Below are positions 40,315 through 52,667 of a DNA stretch of 64,000 nt, piece after piece. Made by a program: the position numbers and the translations under genes. Location: contig NC_058507.1 in NCBI RefSeq assembly GCF_020382885.2, positions 2,745,715 to 2,809,714 of the forward strand, written 5' to 3'. Position 1 is the stretch's first letter. Each line of letters opens with the position of its first letter. This DNA is from Scatophagus argus. Its lineage: Eukaryota; Chordata; Actinopteri; Scatophagidae. The notes beneath the pieces were generated by a model. It saw nothing but the letters and a program-made list of their open reading frames with translations. It searched no databases and was not told the DNA's origin.

Positions 40315-43090
40315 GCTGGACTCATGGCGGCCTAAGCAGAGAGAAGGTAGATACTCGTAAAAAGACAATAGCCATTCTTTCAAGCTATTTGTAGCTAATG
40401 TTCTTAAACCTGTCAGCAGGTAGGACTTCAGTGCCCTGATCAATAGCTTTAAACACCTGCTGCAGGAACCCTTCACAACGGATACGTGTAGCACTGCTGC
40501 ACTTTCTGCATTGTGTGAAGCAGAAGGTATATTCTATACAGTATATTCTGTGTAAGACAGTGATGAATTGGCAATTACATCATGTCTGTTCATGACCAGA
40601 AATTAACACAAAGGTTGGAATCATTAGTCACTGTCACAGAGAACAGCGCGAAGTCAAAGCCTCCACCAGATTAGTATGACCTTCTAACATCCTGGATGTG
40701 ATGAACCTGCAGATATATGGACAACTGAACACGTGAAGACATTGGTGAACGTATTTTGTCTGAAATTCAGTAATCTGTTGAACGATATCTTATTCTTTTG
40801 AAGGGATAGTAAGTTGGCACAGTGGAGACACTGACCGTCCTTCAACCAGGCGACCCAGGCTGTGCTGGCAAGTCTCTGCCCAGCTCAAGTGTCCTTCAGC
40901 AGGCCACTAAGTCCTATCAGCTCTGTGGGCGCTGTGCCACAGCTGACCCTGACCTCTGACCTTCCTGGAGTGCGACTAAACGTTGGAGGAAATCCAAACC
41001 CAGTGACAAAATAAAATCATTTTTCAGACTAGTACTCATCAAATCATTTAACATTTTGTGCTAAAATGTGATAACTCTTCAAAGTGTCAGATTTATGTCA
41101 CAGTCGCAAAAGTAAAAGAACGTAAACCCCGTGTAGGTAACCTTAACAGTTTAGGTGACATCCCTAAAAATGGTGGAGGCTTTTACTCACCCTGTGACGA
41201 TTTAAAATGCCTGCTGGATGTTTGCTGGAGTGCCGGGCAGAGATGTTTCCACTGTGTGTTCTCAGTGGTCCCCAGTTGCAGGGGGAGGCTTATATACTCT
41301 CCCAGTGGCTTGCCAGGACAGGCCCCAGAATAACAGGCCTAAAAATACTACAAAGCAGTTAAGACCAGCCAATAGAGTAAGACCCAACTCAGGAGTGTGA
41401 CGTCTGTGTGTGTGTATCTGTAAGTGTGTCTGACTTACAGATGTATGTTCTCATGTGGTTGTGTGTGTGTGCTCTGTTCATGCATTTCGCTAATCAGCGC
41501 TCACATGAGTGAGTGTGAATGTGAGTGTGCCAGGCTGTGTACGTCAACATGTGTGCATATGGATTGTGAATGTGAGCGTTTGTACGGCGTTGATGGGCGG
41601 GTGGGACGTGAGCACGTGCTGGGTGCGACCCAGGGGTCAGATTCAGCGAAGAGTTGGTCTTTCAAAGAAAGCGGCCGAGGGGGTTTATGAAGGACCTGGC
41701 CTATGATAACAACCACATCGACATCAAACACACACTCGATTAACGCGTCTCACACAGAGATACACACAATGTAATCCATCTCAGATGCATTTTAGAAGGC
41801 ACCCGTCTGAATGCAGATCACTTTTATTAGATCAGAGATGTACAAAGGAGATCGTGTGAAATCAGTGTTTGGATACGAACCAGCATCATGTGCAGCGACT
41901 CAATACCGCTTTTCACTGGAGAAGGCAAGGAAAAACTCCTTAAAAATAGAAGACTTAAAAACTAAAAATAACAGTTTGGGAGCAACAGAACAAAGCTGTC
42001 AACACTAGACTGACATGCTAGCAGGTTAAAAAGTTAATGTGGTGAACTTGAGGTGAATAAACCCTCTTGTGGCCCTGGAGAAAACTGTCCAAAGTCAGCT
42101 GGTGCTGAAGATGAGGGTTGTGAAGTTAGAGGGAAGTGAATTTACGCTCCTCATCTCTGCTTGAGGCTGGATACTTTGGTAACCATTGTGAGTTCAATAG
42201 CGTTATTGGAGTTCAGTACTCCTGCCGTTAAGTGCTGGGCAGGTAGCGCGCAGTTAGTTTATCAGCACTTCCATCGCTAATTACTGCCTGCTACAGTGAG
42301 ATTAACCCAAACGTACAGGTTGTAGGCCATGAAACAACAATGCGGTGAAACAAGCTACAGAAGGTGATAATACAAATGACCCCTTTCTTACTACACTTTG
42401 TAATTTGGCTGTGATTTTTACCATGTAATGGGTGTTTTGAGACTTAGTGGAATTTCTAAGAAAAATATTTGAATATTGGTAAAAATGTAACACTGAGCAA
42501 AATGAAGACATGCAGGGGGAAGCAGGGGGCACAGTGACACAGTCCCTGAAGGCAGCTTTTGTCCAACTGAACACCACAAAAACGAAGAGAATGAAGGAGA
42601 ACTTGTGGGGTGAGTGCTGTAACATATCACCCCCACAGATCCATTATTACATAACACTGCCATATGTCGGTGTTGGTGCTGATGTTGACTCGTGGGCGCG
42701 GCGGAGGGACAGCCACCTCCGCCGGTGGTGGATCCTGAGCCAGTTGACTGTGAAACCGTGCAGTAATAATGCCATCTGGAACAGCTGTCAGCCAAGGAAA
42801 CTCACTCTGGCTTATTAGGGAAAGCGGGATAGCAGGGTGGCTGGGTGGGTGGTTCAATCCAACTCAAAGAGAGGTGAAACACATGGAGGGGAGATGTCAA
42901 GCATTGATATGGCAAAGAAATGAAAAGGAAATGACTGCAGGCTGAAAAACGTTAATCTGCTTCCAGGCACTACTGAGAAAATATGGATATCAGAAGTTTT
43001 GGGGGGTTCATGAGCTGTCTGACTGTTATTGTTTCAGCAACCACTCACTCTATTTAACCATCAGTCAAACGAGGTGGTTTCTTCATTTTA

Positions 43091-43395
43091 AAGGTCCATT
43101 GTGTATCATTCAGCGACAGAAAGGGAATATAATATTCAGAATTATGTTTCATTAGTGTATAATCACCAGAAACTAAGAATCACCGTGTTTGTGTTGCCTT
43201 AATGAGCCTTTTATATCTACAGAAAGAGCATCTCCTCTTCCACGGAGTCTGCCATGTTTCTACAGGAGCCCAGAATGGACAAAACTGTCTCCAGAGAGGG
43301 CCTTTCACAGTTTAGTGGACTCCATAGCGGAGGGTGAGATGAGCAGCATTCAGCCTCAGGCAGTCTGTCGCCACTCCACGATATGCCACTGAAAT
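43091..43395 (+). repeat. Dispersed teleost repeat (AAAGGTCCA...GTGTGT type)
   Basis: AAAGGTCCATTGTGTATCAT, GTGTATAATCACCAGAAAC, CCTCTTCCACGGAGTCTGCC and GAGAGGGCCTTTC occur in the order of a repeat I recall as abundant in percomorph genomes. It carries no coding capacity. Family assignment is from memory. Confidence 0.6.
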
Positions 43396-45290
43396 CTTCA
43401 CGCTATCTCCACGCTTCATCTTTAACGCAGTTTTGTAAGCTCCAAAGCTTTTAAGTTCCTACATGAAACTGCTTACAGCAAAGGTCTGTGGATTATCTTC
43501 AGTAACTGGGCCATGATTTCTAAAGACAGTCATTACTGTTGAGCTTATAAAATGTTAGGGGTTTTTTGTTGTTGTTTGGCACTTGGAACACCACAGGTGA
43601 TGTGTCATCTAGTTTCATTCTATTAAAGAGGAGGCCGACATCTCCAAGACTCTGCAGCTCACACTGAAACTCTCTGGGTGATAAACAGCATAAACAGCAC
43701 TACAAGGAAGAGCAAACATGCATTTTTGATTTTGGGGTGAATTGTCCTTTTAAATTCAGATTTGCTTTTGTTTCCAAGGTCAGGAATGAACTTTCACGCT
43801 GAACTTGTCAATTTAGGTTCAAACAAATCTGAACTGCAATCTAAAAGTGCTTTGCGAGTTCAACACAAGCTAAAGGTATTTAAAAATAATACGTTTGGAA
43901 GTAAAAAAAAAAGAAAAAGCGCGACAAATTAATCAGGGACACGGGTAAATAAGATCATTTGATCTTTGGACTTGAAAGTGGCTAAAGTTGGGGTGTGTTA
44001 TCAGGGGGTCCTGTGTGTGCACAGCACACTAGCTAAATGCATCCTCGCCGTGTTGCTTATAACTGGAGGCACAAAACCTGTTTCCTTCAGATCTAAGGGA
44101 CCAACTGGGTTTATTTCCCTCAAACATATCAGAAAGATATTTTGGCCTTTGGCTGTTATGTGATTTGTAAACCAGCAGAAGCACTTTTAAATCTATGACT
44201 GACTTGGAGCTGGTGTAATGCACTCAGTTGTTCTTGTTATCGTAGCGGCAGCAGTCAGAATGTGTTGCGGTTGTCTTTTTTGAGAAGATCAAGAACAAGA
44301 GCGCGTCGCACCCTGCTGGAGATGAAGGCACGAATCAGTTTCTCTGAATCTCACATGGACATGAGACCTTTGATTGTTGCTATTTGTGGACGCTAAAGGC
44401 TGATTGAGTCGTTACTGTGGCTGGGCTGTGCTGATGCAGCAGCTGGAGCTACAGTCTGAGTCAAACAAAAAGATTTCTGAAATGGACTTCAGTTTTTATA
44501 GTGGAGTAAATTAAAAAACAGTAAGTCACAGGGTGCAGGATGACTGCTATGATCAATAAAACAAAAGCTTTCCAAGATAGGCTTAATAGGCTTTGGAGTC
44601 TCTGACTGAAACAACCTTTGTAGTTAAAACTGAAAGTGTGCTGCACAAAGCACAAGTACCTGAGGGTTCGACCATGAAATAATTAAGAGCTAAGAACTCC
44701 CAGAACTCAGCTGATAGCAGTTCTCACTACAACAGCTGGCGAGTGTGGCTTAAACACAGCAGAATGTGGACAGCTTGCCCCCCCAAAATAAAACTGAATA
44801 ATGAATAGGTTGTGCATTGTAAGTTTGATACACCGACGGTAAGCAAACCCTGTGCTGATTCATGTGGGTGATTTTCTTAGGCTTTCCTATAGTCTTTGTC
44901 CTTTTTTTGTTGTGAAATATCGCACCTTTGCCTCTGAAAATGATGTGAATAAAGTAGAAGGTACATAAGACTGGTCACAAGTGGTTTAGCAAACACTCAG
45001 GAGGGTCGGCAGGCTCACACTGCTTCAAACACAAGTTGTGAAACACTGACAGACGCCTGGTTTAGTCCTGACAATGTTACATAAATACTTACCTGCATAG
45101 CTGCCTGCATGTACAAATACATAACAAACAAAGAGGAACAAGTTTTACCCAAACACGATTCAAAAAACTTCATGGCAGCAACAGAAAGTCTTTATTTTCA
45201 ACATTTCATTTAGTTACAACATTAACATTCAAGTCAGATCAAAAGTCAGATGGAGTTACAGGGTTTCAATCTGTTGTCTCATTTTAACTT

Positions 45291-45420
45291 AAAGTAACTA
45301 AGTTTACATTTACACAAGTACTGTAGTTCAGTACAGTCTTGAGGTATTTGTACTATACTTGAGAGTCACCATATCTTATACTTCTACTCCACCACATCTA
45401 ACTTTAGCTACAAGTCACTT
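45291..45420 (+). repeat. Dispersed repeat, copy 2
   Basis: AAAGTAACTAAGTTTACATT, ACACAAGTACTG, TTGAGGTATTTGTACT and CTTCTACTCCACCACATCT follow the same order as the copy at 15728-15880. It is degenerate. Confidence 0.6.
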
Positions 45421-45889
45421 TTCATATTTAGTTTAAAGTGGAGGTGAAATAAATAAAATGTCTTCTTAAACCTTTTACATCACATCTACTGTCATATTGT
45501 GTATTATTGTGTAATCAAATAAACCAGAATCCAGTCGTGTTTTTACTGTCATCTGGATTTTAGTAATGCAAAATATAAGTGAATTCTGGTAAAATAAAAG
45601 ATCAGATAATAAAGATAAATTGGTCAAACTGCCCCTCACATAAATAAGTTAGTTAAACCACTTACATTAAAATGATGAACACATTAATTATATTTAAGCA
45701 CACATTATTCTGACGTATGACAGTCTGCATAATGAGTGTTTCAAATGGACTTTGATGTTGATGCTTTTGTATTTCAGTATAATTCTTGACTTTTCCAATA
45801 GTATTGCTGCACTATTTTTAATGAACATCTTGGCTGTTGTTCCACCTGTGCGTATAACTACGTTTCACTGAGGTAGAATTACTGCGCTG

Positions 45890-46184
45890 TCCAACAATCA
45901 CACCGGACACTTTGTGACCGTCCATCACCGGCCTGGACAAATCAGCGGTCTGGTGCCTGCAGCGCGTGGTGGGCGGGGTCTCCGCTCCAGTCACTCTGCG
46001 GGCGCGTGCTGTCATCCACACCTGGTGGTGGCCGTTGATTACCTGGTGACGGTAACGTTACTTTTTTCCATGTAGCGGCCGGACAAAAGCGAGAGAACAG
46101 CTGCGCTTTGAACTGGTGTCGCCTGGACCAGCCGGTAAGGGACGATATTTGGACGTTATCTGGAGACCCGGGGTGGGGGACAGG
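45890..46184 (+). promoter_or_regulatory. CpG-rich promoter with GC box, upstream start of slc4a11
   Basis: CpG dinucleotides are much denser than in the flanks, and a GGGCGG box sits at 45971-45976. The stretch leads into a short open first exon with a good donor. An ATGTAG start-stop element at 46070-46075 would be a minimal upstream frame if transcribed. Confidence 0.5.
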
Positions 46185-46245
46185 ATGAAAACTGTTAATG
46201 ACGATGGAGAGGTGACGGAGGTGTCCGTAAACCGATTCACCAGAG
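46185..46245 (+). CDS. Candidate upstream alternative first coding exon, slc4a11-like
   Basis: ATG begins 20 codons (MKTVNDDGEVTEVSVNRFTR) and ends in phase 1 at a GTAGGA donor. The same phase ends the downstream candidate first exon, so both could splice to the acceptor at 63997, giving Glu at the junction. Support is the CpG-rich promoter, phase match and synteny with dnaaf9. The peptide itself is not similar to anything I recognise, and other assignments remain possible. Confidence 0.35.
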
Positions 46246-46460
46246 GTAGGATTCAGCTTAGTTCTCTTTTAAACTTACTGCAAACTGTTGTCACGCGTGG
46301 AATGTGCCATGACATTTATGGTTTAGTCGTGAGGGCTGCGTTTGTCCCTCAACTGTATCCAATAATAATCACAACAACACTAATTATAATTATATACACT
46401 ACTGTGAGGGCAACGTGCATAATGTCAGGTAAGTTAGACAATCAAACTGCATGAGAACTG

Positions 46461-46550
46461 AGTGAGGGAGGGTGGAGGAAAGGGTGGAGGGAGGATGGAT
46501 GGAGGGAAGATGGAGGGAGAGTGGAGGAAAGGATGGAGGGAGGGTGGAGA
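46461..46550 (+). repeat. Purine-rich GGA minisatellite
   Basis: Irregular units of GGTGGAGGAAAG and GGATGGAGGGA type make up an almost pure purine strand about 220 bp after the candidate first exon. It could form triplex or quadruplex structure. Confidence 0.6.
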
Positions 46551-48671
46551 CAGTCTTCTTAATTAAATGGGACACACAGACTGCTCCAGAGGAGGGCCAT
46601 TTTACTAAAGAGGAAAATTAGGCAGCGTGGAAACAAGACCTGGTGGTTGAGGAACAGCCTCCATGATGGAGTTCTGGGAGGTTTTGGTTGACATTTCTCA
46701 GTTGCGACAGTAATTTAGCAACTGCTGCAGTGGAAACCTGCAAACTAGAGATGTGCTCGTAGTTTAGGAGGGACTGAAAAATATGAGCGGCCTTTTGCAG
46801 TTTAGTTGCACGTGTTTGCATACCCGACAGTCAGTTCACATATACACGCCTTAAGGTGTTGACATAATCACAGATATGATGTAGGAGGGGATATGTGAGG
46901 ATGGATTTGGTTATGGATGGAGGAAATGTTGAGCACACAAGCACAGTAAACAGCGTCGCCGCTGCCAAAACACATGTAAACAAACAGTTTTAAATAGAAC
47001 AAACAGTGAAATGTGGCATCTTGAAAGCATTGTGCTGCTAAATGTTTGACTGGGACTGCAGCCTCACATTTACATCTCAGAGCACACGCAAAACATTAAA
47101 ACATTTACAACATTAAAACACTATTTTAAAGGTGCAATTTTCAAAATGTAGCAACAAGTTTACATTAAAACATTCAAAACATGAACTAACTTTATCAGCA
47201 GACTGTGAAGAAACAACACTGAAGTTTGTATGCTAACCAGCTAGCCTCAGCCCATCTTGTAATACCACTTTGTGCCTCTAGAGGCGATAGTCCAACACCC
47301 CCCTGTAGTTTCACAAGCTCTCAGCCTTTTGTCCAACAAGTACTCAATAGCAACTCACAAGATGTTTTTTTCACTAAACAGAAAAACACAACCGAACAGC
47401 TCACCAAACTAATACAACCTCAACTGCCTTGTTAGCTTATCTTAAAACATACTTGACTCAGACAAGATATAAACGGAATATAACTCGCCAAAACCATCTT
47501 GATTTGTCTTTTCACAGTCATGTTATGTTACGATAAATTAAATATTTTTAAAGTTTTAAAGAGAATTGGAGACGTGACCTCGGCTTTGGTGAGAGATTGT
47601 TGTTTTTGTTTTGTTAACATTTTAAGTAGTTAATTTATTAATAAAAAAATAATCAGTAGTTGACAACAACTATTAGCCGTAGAGGAAAAGTGAAAAATAA
47701 AAAAAGTAAATGAAGTATAATCTTATAAAATGTTACTTGAGAGAGTTAGGGTTTATTTCATACTGTAAGCTTGCGGTGGGTTTAATTTTTTTCTGCCTTT
47801 TTTGTTTTTTTAGTGCTTAGTACTGACATCAAAATGAAATCAAGGTGCAATTGCAGCACTTCACAGAAGGAAACACTATTAGCCTTTTGAACCCTCCTTT
47901 GCCTTATCTCATACTTTTAATTGGTTGTAGAACAGAGGCTTCATAGTCCTGAATGCTTGCAAAGTTCAGAGTTGTTTAAAAAAATCAGCATTCCTTTGAC
48001 CTTGAATTTCCCCAAACAAGCGCTTTTTTTCCCTTTTTTTTAACACATCATCCAGCGTGTATTGTGTAACTGTCTCAGCCAGGATTACATCTTTTTTATA
48101 TGCCATTTGGCTGGCACTTTCATCCTGAGCTCCTTATGGACTTGGGAGTGCATACCATGTTTTTTGTTTTGATCCGGTGGGAGTCGAGCCTCCATCTCTG
48201 ACGCCGTTAACACCGTGTTCTACATGTCGACCTACTCAGGAGAAAACTCCCATGACCCTGCTGGTACTCTACAGTACACATTAAGCAAAAAACAGCATGG
48301 AGGCCAGACCATATGGGTTGTTATGGGGATGGGAGTCGAAGGTTGGTTCCAGTTGACTTTCCATCCACTGGAATCTCAAACCTTCCAGCTTATCGAAATC
48401 GGCAAGATTGGATTTTGATCAGTTTCATTTTAGCCTGTTCTTATCTCGATTAAATGATGAATACATTAGCACTTATGCACATCTCCAGTTTGAAGACGTC
48501 ATCTGAGGCCGTCAGAAATTCAATGTTTGGGACATTTTTTAGATCAAACAAATAATTGTTTAATCCAATTGTTGTTTCAGCAGTTTTTTTAAAAATAAAG
48601 GACAAATTTGAGCCAATATGTTGCAACACAGCTGAGTCAGGCAACATTAGAATTCACAGAGTTAGAAGAAC

Positions 48672-48705
48672 CTTTACATTACATTACATTTACATTACAT
48701 TAGTC
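48672..48705 (+). repeat. TTACA short tandem repeat
   Basis: Repeated ACATT units with one T insertion, like the ACATTACATT leader of a fish repeat family. Confidence 0.5.
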
Positions 48706-49433
48706 AGTTGCTAATCCAAGATCTTTAATATATTCTGAGTGTAATCATGTTCTTATTGATATAACGGCCCATAATATTGTATAAGTATATTCAGAGTACA
48801 TCTCTGCGTATCAGCAGTTTATCTTAGCTTCTCTGGCTCCTCTGTGTTAAATAACGGTGCCAGTGGTGTGTTCATGGACACGTGGGAATTTGGTTCACAG
48901 TGTTAATTGTTTGTTAAGTGTCATTCATTAACTGCTGTCTGGCGGGACTGCAGTACAATCAAGTAGCTACTGGTGAAGACATTAATCAATCAGCAGCTCA
49001 CTTAGCTTCCAGCTCCCTCAGTCCCACTTTATTTGCCCAGTCAAGTAGACACATCACTGGGTGAGACTGGCCTAAAAACGTGAACATCCAATATAGGCTG
49101 AATGGATTGAATGGAATGATAATAAACAATAGGATCTTATCACATTTTCAGTAACTGCCTTAACCTTGTGTGCCTGAGTCAGCAGTTTATGATGATGTGA
49201 AAAAAAAAAAACAACCGACAAACAACCGACATTGAAACCAGATGTTAAATCAGTTCTGTGCATCTGATACTCACCAAAATATACCAAAATACCGTATATG
49301 TAAGATAGACAAATCAGATTGATCAAAAACAGACTTGACTTACTGCTGGTTTATCAGACGAAAACTTAAACTACACTCACTGCATCATGGCTACCTTGCT
49401 AGTACCTGTTTGGACCCCCGTTAGCCCTCAGAG

Positions 49434-49673
49434 CTACCGTGTCATGATAGCATCACACATTGCTGCACTGAGATTGAGATTTGGTGATTGTGGAGGCCAC
49501 TTGAGCACAGTGGACTTGTTGTCATGTTCATGAAACCAGTTTGAGCTGATCTGAGTTTTGTGACATGGCGCATTAACCTGCTGGAAGTAGCCATTAGAAG
49601 GTGGGTACACTGTGGTCACAGGGAGATGGACATGGTCAGCAACAATGAAATCAGGACTCTTCAGACCAGACAA
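49434..49673 (-). mobile_element. Degenerate Tc1/mariner transposase fragment
   Basis: The minus-strand frame contains NAPCHKTQISSNWFHEHDNK followed by WPPQSPNLN, the second half of a Tc1-type DDE catalytic domain. The expected DNAPCHK reads VNAPCHK and SPDLNP reads SPNLNL, so catalytic residues are lost. No intact ends were found; it is an inactive remnant. Confidence 0.65.
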
Positions 49674-52653
49674 CGTTTAAAGCAAGTAAGTTTTCTGTTA
49701 GAGGAAGCAAGAGGAAGGTGAAGAACACTGTACTGTATAGAACACTGTATCAGTGCAGTTTGCTGCTAGTTAAGCTAGGGCTAATGCCTCACAAATGGAC
49801 CATTATCAGGAATCACTGGACAACATGGAGGCCAGAACCACTGAGTCCCCTAAGTCCTGATTCTCAGTGTGTTACATGCAGGAATCTCCAGCTGTTGTTC
49901 ATTTGGCAATCGTAGTGGTGAAAAAGCCTCCAGTCACACCTGTCTCCTGAGTCAAACATCCTACCTGTGCTGAAGGTGGCCCACAGAACAAAGGGGACAC
50001 CTGCTGGACCAGTGTGGTGCCCTACATACACTTAGCTCTACAAATGGCTCCTACGTGGACATTCACGGAATGATAATAATAATAATAAGTTTAATAACAG
50101 TCTGGTATTTCTGGTGCCAACTAGCAAGGGGACTAACGTTCCATCAACTGCTCAGCTAATCACATCATCCCTCGTTTTGACCGCGTGCACATGCCAGTTG
50201 AACAGGTGTGCTTAAATAAGTGGCTGCTGATTGGATATTTAACTGCTCGCACACCCAGCAGACAGAGCAGCAGATGAGAGTCGTGTTACTGGCCGCCTGA
50301 TGAATGTCGGCCCAGTATTCACTCTCAGGCTGCCGTGGTTTCACTTTGGGGGATTAATGAGCGCTAACGTACGGGAGATGTGCAACCAGAGAACCGTAAC
50401 GAGCTGAAGGAGGATTAGAGTTGCACAGAGCTGTAGAGTTATTAGTATTATCGTTGTTATTAGAGGTATTAATTTTTCTGATTAAACTGAGTCATTTGAC
50501 AATGTTTTAATATCACTAACTCACACAGCTTTAACAACAGTAATTGTATGTTGATGAATCTGAGCTTGACGCATTTGTTTCTACACTCAAATATGATTTA
50601 TAGCAACACATGAAATTAATGTTAAGTTGAATAACGTGAAAAACGGCCAAAATGTGTGATGTCATCCTATTCTTTGATGTGATTTAATCAGAATCAGGGC
50701 AGTCAGTTCCCACGTCTCATGCGGCGAATGTTTGTCTTGACGAGCTGCCGTGGCTTCCTGTCACCTCACTCGCCATGCCGCGTCTTACCGTACGTTACGG
50801 CGAGCAGGAGCAGGCACAGCAGGGCGCCACACACAGGCAAAACATACGGCTGGTGGCAAACGCTGAGATGAAATGAAGAGCAAACATCCTGCAGTGACAC
50901 CTCAAATCACATTCAAACTCAATTTCAAACTTTTCGTTTTAATTCAATATTCTTCTGTCTATTGGAACTACACAAGCTACCTTTTGAATTTATAAAAACT
51001 GTCTTTGCTTCTTCAACACTGACTTTGTTGACTTTTTCTTTTTTTTTTGTAAATCCTTATACCAAAATGAGATGTAAATTGTTTTCTACCTTCTAATGAT
51101 GCTCAAGTGTAAACTCCAATTTCATTTGACAAGCGAGTGCAGGAGTCTGTCAGATTCATCCTGTCAGGACTGGAAGAGGAAGATTTTCCTTCTCAAACTG
51201 GTAAAAAAGGACATTTTATACACAATATGATCAACTGAGAGAATATATACATCAGAATAATCAATGAAAATAATCAAAATTACCTGCAACACAAGCATTT
51301 TAGTCATACAGTCACATTTAGCCCACCAAGCAGAAATAAGTTCATTGATGCTATATGTTGAGTGGTTTCTTATTAGCGTAAAAATAAACACATAGACAAT
51401 CACAATGTTAATATTTGTTAATGATACTGGTGCACCGATCAATCATCAGTTGTCCCATATTCAGAGTGGGAGCGTGCATTTTGTTTGAATTCGTGTGCAT
51501 GTGTTTACGTGTGCTTTTCATGAGGGACGCATTTTGTTATTCTGCTTGGCGAGCGGCACTTGGCCAGCAAACGGACAATGCAAGGCAGGAGTCAGTGAGG
51601 AGGAGAGGAAATCCCACCCAGTGTTTGTCCACTAACTGTGTCTTTGCCGTCTTCCTGCTTGGAGCACAATACAACAAGGTGCCCTTTGCAGTTTATTGCA
51701 GCGTTTTTAATGTGCTCTGTAGCTGCACAGAATTTTAAAGCTTGCTGCAGAGTGGCATCTTCTTCTTCTTCTTCTTCTTTTCCAGAAGCAGCTCTCGACA
51801 AGAAAAGGGAAAGGCTTCTTTTCAAAACGAGGCAGCCTAATCTACTTCGATAATAGCCGCATGCACTCTTGCAAAAAATATTAATAGCATAAAGTAGGAG
51901 TCCGCATTCCACTCTGATAAAATGAAATGCTTCTGCAGACTGGATCCTGATGATGAACATCAGGAAATTATCATTTTCTACAGAAGAGATGGACAAAGAT
52001 TTCAAAATTAATTCTTCAAGCGCACATCAGATAGACTAGCTCATGCATTATTATTCGATTCACCATGACTATTAATCTGCAGTAATTCTGACATATTGTT
52101 AAGGGTGGAGTGAAATATGAGCCACTCCACTTCCCGCTAATGTTTTCTTCAGAATTAAATCAATACGTGCAGCATTTCACGAATATCTTATGTTTGAATT
52201 TGAAAGAGACCAGAGAGAGAGCGATTAGCCGTGGAGGACGGAGGAGGCAGGAGCGTCCATGTTGCTGGTGTTACTGTTTCACTCACTTCAGCTGAAAGTG
52301 TCTGTGTCAGCATCGCTTCCCCATAAAGGCCTTTGGAGATGTAAAGACAACAAACATTTCCTGTTGAGTGGTGTGTGTGTGTGTGTGCGTGTGCACAGAC
52401 AGGGGCTATCACACTGAAGAGGGAAAACATGTAGAGGAAACCGGGGATCAAAGGACGCAGCCATTATCTTCAATCCAGTGCAGCTTCTGCACACACATTT
52501 CTGTGTTTGACCCGTCCAGGATCAGACAGACCTCACTGCAAAAAGCAGCCTGTGTTTATTTGAACTTTTATTTAAATCCATGTAACAAAAGCAGAATAGA
52601 ATGGGTGTATTCTGACAAAGCTGCAGTGGTGCACCTCTGAGCCCCTGTGGTGT

Positions 52654-52667
52654 CCAGCAGGGGGCAG
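52654..52667 (+). promoter_or_regulatory. Perfect CTCF core motif
   Basis: CCAGCAGGGGGCAG matches CCASYAGRKGGCRS at all 14 positions. It lies midway between the two candidate slc4a11 starts. Binding is inferred. Confidence 0.45.

Larger units (their letters stand above)
40315..46184. other. Spacer, no gene recognised until the slc4a11-like first exon
   Basis: The left part should hold the 5' region of the ky-like gene. TG-rich stretches lie near 41400-41580. Two dispersed repeats are listed separately. Frames here are short and featureless. From about 45890 the sequence becomes CpG-rich, consistent with a promoter. Confidence 0.5.

Noticed and set aside
46116-46454. 112-codon frame around the upstream slc4a11-like exon
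   Set aside because: The 5' part lacks an ATG before 46185 and the part after 46245 is intronic; only the 61-base exon is supported.
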